Origin: Valencia hispanica
Lineage: Eukaryota; Chordata; Actinopteri; Cyprinodontiformes; Valenciidae
Length of the DNA stretch: 64,000 nt
Direction of reading: 5' to 3'
Assembly (NCBI GenBank): GCA_963556495.2
Contig: OY747721.1
Span: 8,652,149-8,716,148 of the forward strand
The notes beneath the pieces are model-generated. The model was not told the origin of the DNA. It made no database searches and saw only the letters and a program-made list of their open reading frames with translations. Positions within the stretch are counted from its first letter, which is position 1; every line of letters starts with the position of its first letter. Made by a program: the position numbers and the translations under genes. Below, piece after piece: positions 47,673 through 59,703 of the stretch.

Positions 47673-47868
47673 GGGGTGTCGTGTGGCGTAGTGGTTAGAG
47701 CGGGCGCCCCATGTACAGCGGGTTCAGTCCTCGACGCCACCGTCACCGGTTCGAGTCCCATCCCAGGCGACCTTTGCCGCATGTCTTCCCCCACCTCTCT
47801 CTCTCTCCCTTCAAAAACTGTCCACTGTTAATAAAGGCCACTCAGGCCCAAAAACCTTTATAAAAAAA
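47673..47868 (+). mobile_element. tRNA-derived SINE
   Basis: Begins GGGGTGTCGTGTGGCG with an A-box-like TGGCGTAGTGGTTAGAG (47684-47700) and a B-box GGTTCGAGTCC (47748-47758), the internal RNA polymerase III promoter. A tRNA-unrelated body follows (TTGCCGCATGTCTTCCCCC, a CT run, AATAAAGGCCACTCAGGCCC) and an A-rich end. The layout matches a SINE family that is abundant in percomorph fish. It is not a functional tRNA gene. Confidence 0.88.
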
Positions 47869-50800
47869 TCTATAACCGGTAAAATAAGTACTGAAGTATT
47901 AAACTGCGTGTAGATCTAACATTAATCAAAAGATTTTTCACAGTGTGGGACCCTATTCGTTTTTGTTTTTTGTTTTAAGGTAATGAGGGATATTTTTATT
48001 TGTTTAGGCTTCACTGTGAAAATAATCACAGCTGAATTCTAACACTCTTCTCTTGATGGGTTTTATAAAGTAATTGCTCTGCTAATTTCTCATACTTTCA
48101 CTCTTCTTGTAAATTCTATGTATTTCGCTTACAACAATGATGATGTGATGAAGTTGGTGGAAACCATTGTTATTGGGCAATATTCACCTATGGCACAATT
48201 TACTGTCAATAAAATGTATATTAAATGGGAAAAAGGTTAATTATAATCTTGTCTGAGTAAATTGGGCAGTTCTGATGGAAGCAGGGCATTGATTTTCTAA
48301 CATAAAAAAATACATTGGCAGCAACTTGGTTTGTGATGCAACAGTGCAACTACTCTGCAGAAGAGTCCTGTAGTTTAATTTTAGTTGAACAAGTTAAACC
48401 TGGCTCATTATTTACCAAAATTAATTAATTGATAAACCACATTTTCCTTCTTGCTGTTAGAAATTCATTCAGTTGCCTCTTGCCAATCCCTTCGTCTCCG
48501 CCAACAAATCACCCAAGCATGTCTGTCCGTCTGTGGTGCAGGCAGATCCAGTTAGGAGCAGAAACAGCATGTGGATGCATATGTGCAGATGATGGTTTCT
48601 GTCATTGTTTGATTTTATTATGTGCTTTTTTTCCATTTGACATAATACATTAACAACACATAAGCTAAGTCTAATAACCAGAAGGATTTGTTTTTTCATG
48701 AAGAACCCCACACTGGTCATGGACACGACTGAATACTTCAAATATCCTCAATAGAAACCTGCAATATAATAACAGTTCCATTTATTTGTATCAGGATCAA
48801 AGACAATGACCTCTCCCTTTTCCTAGGATTAGTATGCAGGTGTAAAATATGCAGCAATATCAGGAATCGTCCATCTCTACCATCATTTATCCTGATTCCC
48901 TTAAATAATTTCCATTGCAACAGATGCATTCGGAATGGTAAATAGGGTCCTCCTAAGTGTAATCTAGTAACTATAGCTATTCTACAAAGGCCTCAGATGT
49001 TTGTTCGAGAAGATTAGTTAACAAAAAAGCCCCATGAAGACAAATATGCACAGCAGACTGCTTAGGAAGAAAGTTGTGGAGAACATTCCATCATTCAAAA
49101 TGGAAAGAGTATAGCTTTACAGCAATCCAAGCAAAACATGGCCATCAACCTAACCTGACAGATAGTTCTAGCAGAACATAAATTCATTCATTAGGATTTG
49201 CATTTCACCTGTGTTTTGTTTTTTATCATAGTCCTCACTAATTTGTAAATTTATCCTGGTAGTCACAATTTGGTTGTCTGTTAGTCTAGTTTTAGTAAGG
49301 TAAATCCTGTTGCATTTTTGTCAGTTTAGTGTACTGAAATTTTACGTCATGTCTTTTTACACCTATGAACCTCAAATGAATAAAAAAATTAAACAATAGC
49401 CTCATCTTTAACACTACTGCTGGAAGGTAATCGTCTTAGGTTTCTACAACCTGAGAAGATTACTTATCAATTCGTTGTTTTTCCAACTCATCTTACCTTT
49501 ACACACAATGCAAATTTGATCTGATATGACTTCATGTTCCTCCAATATTATATGTACATTTCTAGTCTTGGACAAAAATGTCAATCACTTTAGTCCTTTA
49601 TTAAATGTTATTATGTTTTCATTAAGCATTTAGTTTGCATACAGAAAAAAAGTTGCTGATGAAAATCTAAACAAAAACAAAAGTAACACTGCATTCAAAA
49701 GACTTGCAACTGTACTTGCAGCCAAAAGTGGTTGCATTCACTTGACAGGCTGAATACATTTGCATACCACACTTTTCAGATTATTTTTTAATTTTGTGAA
49801 AAATGTGTCAAACCATTTATTTTCCTTCGACTTCATGATTACATGTTGCTTTGTGTTGGCCTACCGTATCAAATCCCAATGGAATGCACTAATTTGGGGT
49901 TGTAATAATGCTATTATTTATCACTTATTATTATTATAATTATATAAGACACCTGCAAACCTTTTATTTGATTTCACATAAACAGTTAGAGAATATCAAT
50001 GATTCCCACGCAGTTGAGAGGAATTTTATTGACCCTAAAAGGCATTTTCCCAACCATCATTTCAGATGTTACTTATCAACTTTTCAGATAGAAAGGGCAG
50101 ATTGTTGTGATTGATTTCGTGTCTGCCCCTGAGAGAACCATTTTAATATTGACAGCTTTCTGACCTTCTCAACAGCATCGCACACAAGTTGTACTTGTAC
50201 TTGATAAATGACTGATACGTGTGGATCAATACAGTGACACATTGCATCGTATTACATTACTGCCATACTTACACAAATATTGATCTAATAAAAGAGCAGA
50301 ATCCTCTGCTTTTTTGGGTTAGCTAAATGCTAGCAGGTTAGAACAAAGGCGAATAGTCGGAATTGTCGGAAACAATCAACAACCCAACAGTTCTAAAGCT
50401 TAGACTTTTTTTATTGGCCATTATTCAAACATTTAAGGCTTTTGTGCGCATGTGTGAGTAGCTAGTTTAATATCCAGAGTTCTAGATATCCAGAGTTCCA
50501 TTCTGGATATCTGCCATTCTAGATTTATGGATAAATTCTGGCTATTAAATGTTAATACAGCTTGCCGGAGGTGGTGCCCTATCAGCATGTTATTTCCCTT
50601 GCTGTCTTTGGTTCTGTAGATTGTGCATTTGCTTTTCAACTATAAGTGAACACACCAGGGTTAACTTCCATGTAAAACAAGAGCTGCATTTTGCAAGTTT
50701 GGTTGTTTGGTCTGCAGCAGAGTTCAAATGAGCTTTCACATCTGCCCAAGTGAAGCAGACTGGTGCTCCTACTGCTACCAAAGTAAATTGCTAAAAACCA

Positions 50801-51094
50801 GTTTTTATAATTAAAGGTCATTATGTAATTATACTTTGCAATACTAAACAAACCCCATTCTATTTTTAATTGTCACTATCCAAATATATATTTTTCTCTG
50901 GTTTGTAACAACCATCAAAAAGTACTGTAAGTGTGAAAATACGTATAACACATCACTCCCAGATGTTTGTATGTTTTAAAAAAAATGACTTTGTCATGTT
51001 TCTGGGTATTTTCCTGATCCACATCCAGAACCACATATACAGAATGAGGAATAAAAGGTAGGAAAATGATTTATTTACAAAAATAACTAACAAT
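47869..51094. other. Unassigned sequence
   Basis: About 3.2 kb of AT-rich sequence without a recognisable gene or transposon terminus. 50270-50600 contains short internal repeats around TCTGGATATC/TCTAGATATCC. Confidence 0.5.
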
Positions 51095-51518
51095 TAGAAT
51101 GTCATTTAAAAGTTCATTTATTTCAGTAATTCAACTTAAAAAGTGAAACTAAAATATGATATAGACTAATTACCCGCAAAGCGATGTATTTCAAGCCTGT
51201 ATTTGTTATAATTTTGATAATTATGGCTTACTGCTTATGAAAACCCCAAAGTGAAAATCTCAGAAAATTAGAATATTGTGAAAAGTTTCAATATTTTAGG
51301 GTCAAAGTCTCACACTCTAATCAGCGAATTAATCCGAAACGCCTACAAAAGGTTCCTGAGCCTTTAAATGGTCTCTCGGTCTGGTTCAACAGTAATCACA
51401 ATCATGGGGAAGACTGTTGACCTGACAGAAAACCATCATTGAGACATCCATAAAGAGGGAAAGCCTCAAAAGGTAATTGCAAAAGAAGTAAGATCTTCCC
51501 AAAGAGCTGTATAAAAGC
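51095..51518 (+). mobile_element. Tc1-like fossil, left piece
   Basis: Matches the left part of the Tc1 copy at 36962-38523: AAAAGTTCATTTATTTCAGTA, then CTCACACTCTAATCAGC, TGGTCTCTCGGTCTGGTTCA and GGAAAGCCTCAAAAGGTAAT. The outermost terminal repeat is degraded. It is interrupted at 51518 by the hAT-like element; the remainder resumes at 55004. Confidence 0.9.
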
Positions 51519-52316
51519 CAAAGGTGTCAAGTAACGAGGTACAAATACTTCGTTACCTTACTTAAGTAGAAATTTTGGGTATTTATACTTTACTGAAGTA
51601 ATTATCTATGGGCCTACTTTTTACTTCTACTCCTTACATTTTCACGCAATTATCCGTACTTTCTACTCCTTACATTTTAAAAATAGCCTCATTACTCCTG
51701 CTTGAAGTCTTTTATTAAGAAGACACACAAAAAACGATCTAAAAATGCGCCAACTGGATAGAATTTGACAGCGGTTTGATCATAATTGTAAACATCTACC
51801 ATTCGGACACCCGCTTGTATGCGATCCATTGCATAGCTACTGCGCACACAGGGGTCCCGTTAACCGAATATTTTACATATTAGTCCGTTTTCTTTTTTTT
51901 TACAACGGTGACGGAAAATCTAAAGGCCACTTGTCATTTTGACAGATTATAATTCACACCCCTGACCATTTGGTGCAGACACGCGGACATTTTTAGGTTG
52001 GAGTTAAAGCGCGGCGTACAAGTAACTGAATCAATAAATTTATAATAAGAAGATTTCCATGAAGCCATCTGAGCATCATCTCAAACCGGTGTTACGTCAA
52101 TCTGTTTCCCCGTCAGGATGTGTTCCCCTTACAGCTCCGTGCCGTACACGCGGCAAAAAACGTGTGTACTCAATCCAAGCTCGCCCCGAACTGTACATGC
52201 CGCGCTCTGCTCGTACACAGGGGAGCGACGGCAACTTTGAAAGCTCAAACTTCATATTTTGGCGAAGCCAAACCCTCCGCTGCTGTCCTCAATTGTAGTG
52301 TTCTGTCAACAAATAA

Positions 52317-52442
<126 letters not shown>

Positions 52443-52601
52443 TTTTTTCTGCTGCTGAAGCGATATGAAGCTGGGTTCAGAGATTCTTTCTGACTTCTGA
52501 TCACTTGAATTAGAGAAATGTTCCCTGATTTCAAAACTTTGGCTGAAGTGGAGCTTTTAGTTCCAGTCTCCAGTGCGTCAGCGTGGATTCAGCCTCTAGA
52601 A

Positions 52602-52714
52602 CAGTGGTTCCCAACATGAGGTTCGTGTGCCACAAGGGGGTCATTAGAGATTGCAGGGGTCAGCACAATCTTGTCTGTGCTGAGGTTGTAAGACTTTTGG
52701 TGATACTATTCTTA

Positions 52715-52720
<6 letters not shown>
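52602..52720. mobile_element. Possible hAT MITE fragment
   Basis: Starts CAGTGGTTCCCAACATGAGG, resembling a widespread hAT terminus (CAGTGGTTCCCAA). No second end or target duplication was located; the (AT)n run at 52721 interrupts it. Confidence 0.4.
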
Positions 52721-52762
<42 letters not shown>

Positions 52763-52763
52763 T
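52721..52763. repeat. (AT)n microsatellite
   Basis: About 40 bases of AT dinucleotides. Confidence 0.95.
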
Positions 52764-52974
52764 TATTAATGCTCTGTGGTCCACATATGGTTCTTTGATG
52801 TAATTGCATTGCACTAAAATGAATACATTTTAATGGACATATATGCAGCTGAAACAGGTAGCGTAGTGTGTCCCAAATGTTTCAAAATAATTTTTTTTAT
52901 ATAAGATTATAATAATTATGGCCTTTCTTTTGGGAGGGGCTTAAGCTTTATTTAATGTCATTTTTTAAAATATA

Positions 52975-54572
52975 CACTACCGTTCAAAAGTTTGGGGTCA
53001 CCCAAACAATTTTGTGTTTTCCATGAAAAGTCACACTTATTCACCACCATACGTTGTGAAATGAATAGAAAATAGAGTCAAGACATTGACAAGGTTAGAA
53101 ATAATGATTTGTATTTGAAATAAGATTTTTTTTACATCAAACTTTGCTTTCGTCAAAGAATCCTCCATTTGCAGCAATTACAGCATTGCAGACCTTTGGC
53201 ATTCTAGCTGTTAATATGTTGAGGTAATCTGGAGAAATTGCACTCCACGCTTCTAGAAGCAGCTCCCACAATTTGGATTGGTTGGATGGGCACTTCTTGC
53301 GTACCATACGGTCAAGCTGCTCCCACAACAGCTCAATGGGGTTCAAATCTGGTGACTGCGCTGGCCACTCCATTACCGATAGAATACCAGCTGCCTGCTT
53401 CTTCTCTAAATAGTTCTTGCACAATTTGGAGGTGTGTTTTGGGTCATTGTCCTGTTGTAGGATGAAATTGGCTCCAATCAAGGGCTGTCCACTGGGTATG
53501 GCATGGCGTTGCAAAATGGAGTGATAGCCTTCCTTATTCAGAATCCCTTTTACCCTGTACAAATCTCCCACCTTAACAGCACCAAAGCAACCCCAGACCA
53601 TCACATTACCTCCACCATGCTTAACAGATGGCGTCAGGCATTCTTCCAGCATCTTTTCAGTTGTTCTGCGTCTCACAAACGTTCTTCTTTGTGATCCAAA
53701 CACCTCAAACTTGGATTCATCCGTCCACAACACTTTTTTCCAGTCTTCCTCTGTCCAATGTCTGTGTTCTTTTGCCCATCTTAATCTTTTTCTTTTATTG
53801 GCCAGTCTCAGATTTGGCTTTTTCTTTGCCACTCTGCCCTGAAGCCCAGAATCCCGCAGCCGCCTCTTCACTGTAGATGTTGACACTGGTGTTTTGCGGG
53901 TACTATTTAATGAAGATGCCAGTTGGGGACCTGTGAGGTGTCTGTTTCTCAAACTAGAGACTCTAATGTACTTATCTTCTTGCTCAGTTGTGCAACGCGG
54001 CCTCCCACTTCTTTTTCTACTCTGGTTAGAGCCTGTTTGTGCTGTCCTCTGAAGGGAGTAGTACACACCGTTGTAGGAAATCTTCAATTTCTTAGCAATT
54101 TCTCGCATGGAATAGCCTTCATTTCTAAGAACAAGAATAGACTGTCGAATTTCAGATGAAAGTTCTCTTTTTCTGGCCATTTTGAGCGTTTAATTGACCC
54201 CACAAATGTGATGCTCCAGAAACTCAATCTGCTCAAAGGAAGGTCAGTTTTGTAGCTTCTGTACCGAGCTAAACTGTTTTCAGATGTGTGAACATGATTG
54301 CACAAGGGTTTTCTAATCATCAATTAGCCTTCTGAGCCAATGAACAAACACATTGTACCATTAGAACACTGGAGTGATAGTTGCTGGAAATGGGCCTCTA
54401 TACACCTATGTAGATATTGCACCAAGAATAGTCATTTACCACATTAGCAATGTATAGAGTGTATTTCTTTAAAGTTAAGACTAGTTTAAAGTTATCTTCA
54501 TTGAAAAGTACAGTGCTTTTCCTTCAAAAATAAGGACATTTCAATGTGACCCCAAACTTTTGAACGGTAGTG
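52975..54572 (-). mobile_element. Intact Tc1-type transposon, DD38E (Intruder-like)
   Basis: Left end CACTACCGTTCAAAAGTTTG after TA (52973-52974); right end CAAACTTTTGAACGGTAGTG followed by TA (54573-54574). The outer 28 bases are perfect inverted copies. Length is 1598 bp, typical of autonomous Tc1-type elements. It holds one uninterrupted 347-codon transposase gene. Both ends, the target duplication and the gene are intact, so this is a candidate active or very recently active copy. Confidence 0.96.
53137..54180 (-). CDS. Tc1-type transposase, intact, DD38E (347 aa)
   Basis: Cut-and-paste transposase acting on its own terminal repeats in the nucleus. It starts at ATG 54180 and runs without interruption to 53137, the usual family length. 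Residues about 5-50 are the first helix-turn-helix (SMREIAKKLKISYNGVY). A GRPR motif follows at 59-62, then a second DNA-binding helix set (about 65-125). The catalytic domain has TDES (Asp154), QQDNDPKHT (Asp244) and PDLNPIELLW (Glu283). Thirty-eight residues separate Asp244 from Glu283, four more than in canonical Tc1. That DD38E signature was described for the Intruder sibling family of Tc1. Basic KKKP and RKRKR-type patches near 119-132 may serve nuclear import. No missing key residue was found. Confidence 0.95.
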   Translation of the reverse strand: MARKRELSSEIRQSILVLRNEGYSMREIAKKLKISYNGVYYSLQRTAQTGSNQSRKRSGRPRCTTEQEDKYIRVSSLRNRHLTGPQLASSLNSTRKTPVSTSTVKRRLRDSGLQGRVAKKKPNLRLANKRKRLRWAKEHRHWTEEDWKKVLWTDESKFEVFGSQRRTFVRRRTTEKMLEECLTPSVKHGGGNVMVWGCFGAVKVGDLYRVKGILNKEGYHSILQRHAIPSGQPLIGANFILQQDNDPKHTSKLCKNYLEKKQAAGILSVMEWPAQSPDLNPIELLWEQLDRMVRKKCPSNQSKLWELLLEAWSAISPDYLNILTARMPKVCNAVIAANGGFFDESKV

Positions 54573-54604
54573 TATCACTTTTACTTTTATACTTTTTACT
54601 TTAA

Positions 54605-54855
54605 GGGCGACTGTGGCTCAGTGGTAGAGTAGAGTTGGCTTGCAATCAGAGGGTCGTAGGTTCGATTCCAGCTTCCTCCAGTCACATGTCGATGTGCCCC
54701 TGGGCAAGGCACTTAACCCCAAAAAAACATTGTCCTACCGAGCCATGTTGGGTGTTGGTGTATGAATGCGAGTGTGAGTGGGTGAATGTGGCTTCAATGT
54801 AAAGCGCTTTGAGTGGTCAGTATGACTAGAAAAGCGCCATATAAGTTCAGTCCAT
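54605..54855 (+). mobile_element. tRNA-derived SINE with target duplication
   Basis: A-box TGGCTCAGTGGTAGAG (54614-54629) and B-box GGTTCGATTCC (54659-54669) form the pol III promoter. The body has GGCAAGGCACTTAACCCC and the tail has GTGTGAGTGGGTGAATGTGG, then AAAGCGCTTTGAGTGGTCAG and GCGCCATATAAGTTCAGTCC. The nonamer TTACTTTAA occurs at 54596-54604 and 54856-54864, the insertion duplication, inside the hAT-like element. The end resembles LINE tails, fitting mobilisation by a LINE. Confidence 0.92.
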
Positions 54856-55003
54856 TTACTTTAAGTAGTTTTGAATCAAGTACTTTTTTACTTTTACTTG
54901 AGTAAAACTTGACTTGATACTTCAACTTCTACAAAAGTCTTTTTAAACCCTAGTATCTATACTTCTACTTGAGTATTGAATGTGAATACTTTTGACACCT
55001 CTG

Positions 55004-55720
55004 ATCAAAGCACATTAATAGAAGCTTGTGTGGAAGAAAAAAGTGCACAAGCAGCAGGGATGACCACAGCCTGTAGAGAATTGTCAGGAAAAGGCCATTC
55101 AAAAGTGATGGGGACCTTCACAAGGAGTGGACTGAGGCTGGAGTTAGTGCATCTATTGCCACCACACACAGACGAATCCTGGACAGGGGCTTCGGATGTC
55201 GTATTCCTCTTGTCAAGCTGCTCCTGAACAGCAAACAACGTCAGAAGTGTCTTACCTGAGCTAAAGAAATAAAGAACGGCAAATATTGCATTTCATTTGG
55301 AAACCAAGGTCCCAGAGTCTGAAGGAAGAATGGAGAGGCACACAATCCAAGATGCTTGAAGTCCAGTGTGAAGTTTACACAGTCTGTGTTGATTTGGGGA
55401 GCCATGTCATCTGCTGGTATTGGTCCACTGTGCTTTATTAAGTCCAGAGTCAACGCAGTCATCTACAAGGACATTTTGGAGCACTTCATGCTTCCTTCTG
55501 CAGACGAGCTTTATAGAAATGCTGATAATTTTCAAGCAGGATTTGGCACCTGCCAAGGCTGCCAAAACTACCAAAACCTGGTTCAATGACCAGGGGGTTA
55601 CTGTGCTTGATTGGCCAGCAAACTCTCCTGAAGCCAATACAGGATCTATGGGGCATTGCCAAAAAAAAGATGAAAAGCATGAGACCGAACAATGCAGAAG
55701 AGCTGAAGTTTTTCAGAGGC
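55004..55720 (+). pseudogene. Tc1-like fossil, right piece with transposase remains
   Basis: Continues the element begun at 51095. Transposase relics in shifted frames: GMTTACRELSGKGHS (55060-55105), VLIWGAMSSAGIGPL (55388-55433), TWFNDQGVTVLDWPANSP (55575-55628) and a MRPNNAEELK segment (55678-55707). The sequence then jumps from GAGCTGAAG to TTTTTCAGAGGCC, skipping about 150 bases present in the sister copy, and the right terminal repeat is missing. A (ATGG)n/(ATGT)n tract at 55733-55782 follows. Confidence 0.88.
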
Positions 55721-58511
55721 CTATTTAAAAGGTATGGATGGATGTATGGATGGATGTATGGATGTATGTATGTATGTATGTTCAGAACAGCACCCCTGAC
55801 CAGATGATTATAGTTTTGGTTAATGGGGTACTGTTTCTGTACTGAATCATTGTTTTGCAGCAAATTTAGGTGTGCACCACTCTTACTTTCCAAGGTTAAT
55901 TGCAGCTATTAAGAGCACGCTGGACTTGCCGGATGTTTCTGCTAAATACATTCATATTTAATAAATAAGGATATCATTGAAAAGTTAATTTATTTTAGTA
56001 ACTTTACAAAATGAACCACATTATATTAATTAAATAGACACAGACTTCTATTTTCTACTTTTATATTTGTATGATGATATTTCACTTACAGCTAAAATAA
56101 TTAGAATTTCATATCAGACCAATAATTAAGAAGCTTCTTTAATAAAGAAATGTAGGCTTAAGGAAAAGTATGTTTAATACCTGCTTAAAGGTTGTTATCT
56201 CTTTTAATGGTGGCCATCAGTGTGTGTTTCTCATAGAGGAAAAAAAACACTTTAGCTTCCTGTATACTGGCTTTTGGTCAACACAGTAAACCATTGTCGT
56301 TTTGGCACAAGCCACAGAAAGTACCACAACCACAGCCCCAGCTAAACATTAAGCAAGTAGAGTACCTCTCTCTGTATATTAAACTTTGCATACTGGCTAC
56401 CTTTGATCTAAATACTCGCGTATCAATAGCCTCTCAACAGCATTTGAACAGTAAACTGTACATCTGTCCTTATGTAGTTAATTGGAAAAAAAATCACATT
56501 AGATACTGACAGATGCAGACGCCTGAAAGCAAATTCCTAGTGGGAGGACACAGCAGAAGAAAAGTATAAAAAATGTCTGGAGAATGTGCCCAAGGCTGGT
56601 ATGTGGTATTCAGTTTGGCAGCATCTGTTGTTACAAAAACAACACTAATAGTTTTCTCATCACTTTTCAGTTTTATCAGTAAAACTCCACAGAACCCTCA
56701 GGTGAGATGTCTACAATGCAATACTATCTTCCTAAATATGTTGTCTAACAGCCTAATCATTCTCAAGGACACAATTATCTCCATAATTTTAGTTTATCAC
56801 TGCCTCAATGTTGTGAATATTAGACACTGCTATGGTTGAACTTGTGTCCCACACTAAGCATAAATTAAAAAAGGTTTTTTGTTGGTGGTTTTTGCTTTCT
56901 TCTGTTGAATCCTTTTTGAAAGATCTCTTCTTGTCTTTGCTGATGTCAAAATTTCCACACGCCACACTATGCATCTTTGTTTTGTGCTGTTTTATTGTAC
57001 AACAAGGGGAACAGACCTATCTCCTGCACCATCACACTCATCCCTCACTATCATACTGTCTGGCTTGCTCTACAGCAAAAAATAACCCTCTTTCCTCCCT
57101 TTATTTTCTCTTTTAGCCCTTTCGTATCTCTCTCTTCCTTTTACACTGTATTTCACAGGTGTCAGAAAGGCATTTGTGTGCTCTGAATGTGGAGTGGAGG
57201 TGATGTTTGGTTGTTTTGAAGCAGACCTGTCTGTCAGCAGTCTGAATACAGACGGAGACCTATTGATTTCTGGTTTATGAGGGATCTGAAGCTCATCTGT
57301 ATGCCACGTACATTCAGAGAAAAGCACATACACACCTGTGAGCTGATGCTCACCATCAATTGCTTTTCCAAATTTACAGTTGCGTTTATTCACAATGATT
57401 TGAGATACATTACAATGAATTGTTGAAGATGTTGTTTTGTTTTTTTTTTGTTGAAAAAAGACCCACTCTGTTTGTGGCATTTGTTTTTAGCATAAGATTG
57501 AAGTCCTCCTCAATTTATGTGTTGTACTGAAGTCTGTGTTTTACAAAACTTCACATTACAATTTTTGCTTTTGAAACAGGCTTTAAATAGGAGCAGTAGC
57601 AATAATTGAATTTTTTTATGTTGGAAGTTCTTGAACATCGCATTACAAAATAACTTTGGAAATAACTCACTTCTTTCTCACAAAGATTCAGGTATAATTG
57701 TGCAAATAGGCATAGTTATTGTGAATAAGAGCTGCATACTAGCTGCATAAACAGCTTTATGCTATCCTTTGTCACCTGTGTGAGAGGATGTGACTACATG
57801 TTTAGCACAAGAGTTACAGTTACATACTTTGCACACATAATAATAATTAAAACATTTCTCACAAGTAGTGTACTGTATTCATCACGTATTAACAAGCATT
57901 AGACTGCAAACAGAGTTTGTGTTGGAGATTTATTCCCACCGGAGTGTCAAGCTAACACCTAGTGAGAGACGTTCCAGTTTCAGTGTAGATGTCTGTCAAA
58001 TTAACTAACTTCACTCTAATGCTTCATTGCTGCTCTTTGCTTAGGTCCATTAGCATTTCATAAACCTGAAAGAAAGATAATAGGGAATAAAAAGAAAGGA
58101 ACTTTTAATGACCCATTTTTAAATTTAAAACTGTATTCTTTTTGGTTAAGATAATTATTCTGGCTAGTTATGCATGTTCTGTTTTACAGCATGTGTTTTA
58201 CCAGGAAAATCGCTGATAAAGTCCTTGACATGAAATGTGGTACTGTTGGGAGGCACTGGATAGGAGTGTCGCCTTATAAATAAACTCAGTTTATTTTATC
58301 AATAAAATAACATATTTTAACAATAAAATAAACTGCAGTGTACAATGAAGTGTAGCTTGTTTTTTTCTTTCTGTTCCAACATTATTATACACCAGGGCAC
58401 AGATCAAAGTCCATGAAGATTTGAAGAGGTGAGCTTCCTACGGAAGAATTTAACTAGGCTGCAAAGAGTCCTGACTTCAACCCGACAGAGCATGTTTTTC
58501 TTTTATAGTTA
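55721..58511. other. Unassigned sequence
   Basis: Apart from the ATGG/ATGT tract (55733-55782), no repeat or gene is recognised. At 56639-56703 a pyrimidine-rich CATCACTTTTCAG is followed after about 31 bases by CAG-GTGAGA, giving a micro-exon-like arrangement that is probably fortuitous. Other open frames have no family signature. Confidence 0.45.
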
Positions 58512-58634
58512 TGAAGGCAAGGCAAGGCAATTTTATCTGTATAGCACACTTTCAACAACAGGGCAATTCAAGGTGCTTTACATGATTTGGTGATTAAAAA
58601 CAAAACAAACAAACATAGAATATAACAATGGAAA
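58512..58634 (-). mobile_element. L2-like LINE 3' end, separated piece
   Basis: GGCAAGGCAAGGCAATTTTA, then TCTGTATAGCACACTTTCAA and GTGCTTTACAT are the reverse complement of an L2-type 3' terminus. It belongs with 59883-61155; the two are separated by the inserted element at 58635-59882. Confidence 0.8.
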
Positions 58635-58768
58635 TTTAAAGGAGTCATAACCTAGTATTACCTTGGATACCCACGCTCTATTATAGTTTTTCAGGCCCTT
58701 CTAAAAAAAAAAAGTTGAAAAAAATCAACACAGAGCTCCTCTGACCCTTATTTCTGAAGGCATTATTG

Positions 58769-58778
58769 TCTCGCGAGA
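58769..58778. promoter_or_regulatory. TCTCGCGAGA palindromic motif
   Basis: Perfect palindrome known in vertebrates as a promoter element active in CpG-island promoters. It lies in a non-autonomous transposon, so a regulatory role is speculative. Confidence 0.35.
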
Positions 58779-59303
58779 TCTGATGCGATACTTTGGCTGT
58801 CGTGGACGGGCATTGTAATAATGCAAATGAGGGGCGCGTTGATTGGTGGCAGGAAGGAGGAGGGTTGACACCGCAGGTAACGCTTCAGCATATCTAACCC
58901 ATATCTACTACTCCCGCTAGCATACAATAGCCACATTAGCAGTTAGCTGCTGTTTGTTACACACAGCAGAGCAATAAAAACACAGCCTTACCGTTTCAAT
59001 TGCAGGCAAGTCTCTGATTGTTGGAATGGCCCCTTTTTCCAAACGGAGCATCGATGCCAACTTCGCCTGATATTGTCCCAAATTCGTAAAGGATTCCAGC
59101 GTAAAAATAAAAGAAAAAATGTTTCCATGTTGATTCTGGCAGTCAACAACAGAGCAACTCACGTGTGCACTACTTTTCTGGTAGAAATGGTTTTAGCTGA
59201 TTTAGCTAATTAAAATAAAAGGCTGACACGAGTATGTCTTCTTCATGCATCATTGCATGAAGAAACTTTCTGCATCTTTCACGGTGGAGTTCGTACTTCG
59301 AAT

Positions 59304-59576
59304 CGGTGATGTGTCGGTCGCGAACGAACCGGCTCTAAGAGCTAACTCTTTGACGTGAACGATAGGAGTCGGCTCGTCATTGGGAGCTGTTTTTTTTATT
59401 TTTTCATTCCCCCCCCGCTTGTTTTGGTACTTTTGTTAGACATCGTTTTGCATTAATTTTGGTAATAAATACACTTTAAGCAACAGAAAATCTGAGGAGC
59501 CGAAAGAGCCGGCTCTTTATGGTGAGCCAAGCCAAAAGAACTGGCTCTCCAAAAAGAGCTGGAATTCCCATCACTA
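59304..59576. mobile_element. hAT-like MITE fragment nested in the insertion
   Basis: The right end GGAATTCCCATCACTA (59561-59576), with repeated CCGGCTCTTT/AAAGAGCCGG and GAGCCAAGCCAAAAGAAC phrases, is a very common hAT-type MITE terminus. The left end CGGTGATGTGTCGG (59304) is only an approximate inverse, and no 8-bp duplication was found. Confidence 0.6.
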
Positions 59577-59681
59577 GAATTCAGTAATGGCGGCGCTCGA
59601 CTGAATATGAGGGGGAGAGGAGCGGGGCAGGCTTCCTGCAGCATAGGTAGGTCTGCGATGTCTATACATGGTATATCCTGC

Positions 59682-59703
59682 GCCGACTTGACGTCAAGTC
59701 GGC
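59682..59703. promoter_or_regulatory. 22-bp perfect palindrome with CRE core
   Basis: GCCGACTTGACGTCAAGTCG plus GC is self-complementary over 22 bases, centred on TGACGTCA, the consensus site for CREB/ATF dimers. Whether it is functional is unknown. Confidence 0.45.

Noticed and set aside
47684..47758. tRNA gene suggested by A and B boxes
   Set aside because: The sequence continues into a SINE body with an A-rich end, and the tRNA cloverleaf is not maintained.
54614..54669. tRNA gene suggested by A and B boxes
   Set aside because: It lies in a SINE with a 9-base target duplication, and no intact acceptor stem was seen.
56639..56703. 31-base micro-exon between TTTTCAG and GTGAGA
   Set aside because: Single occurrence of weak consensus sites with no neighbouring exons; expected by chance in 64 kb.
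59304..59576. Complete nested hAT MITE with target duplication
   Set aside because: Only a GAAT tetramer is shared by the flanks and the left end is a poor inverse of the right, so a complete insertion cannot be claimed.
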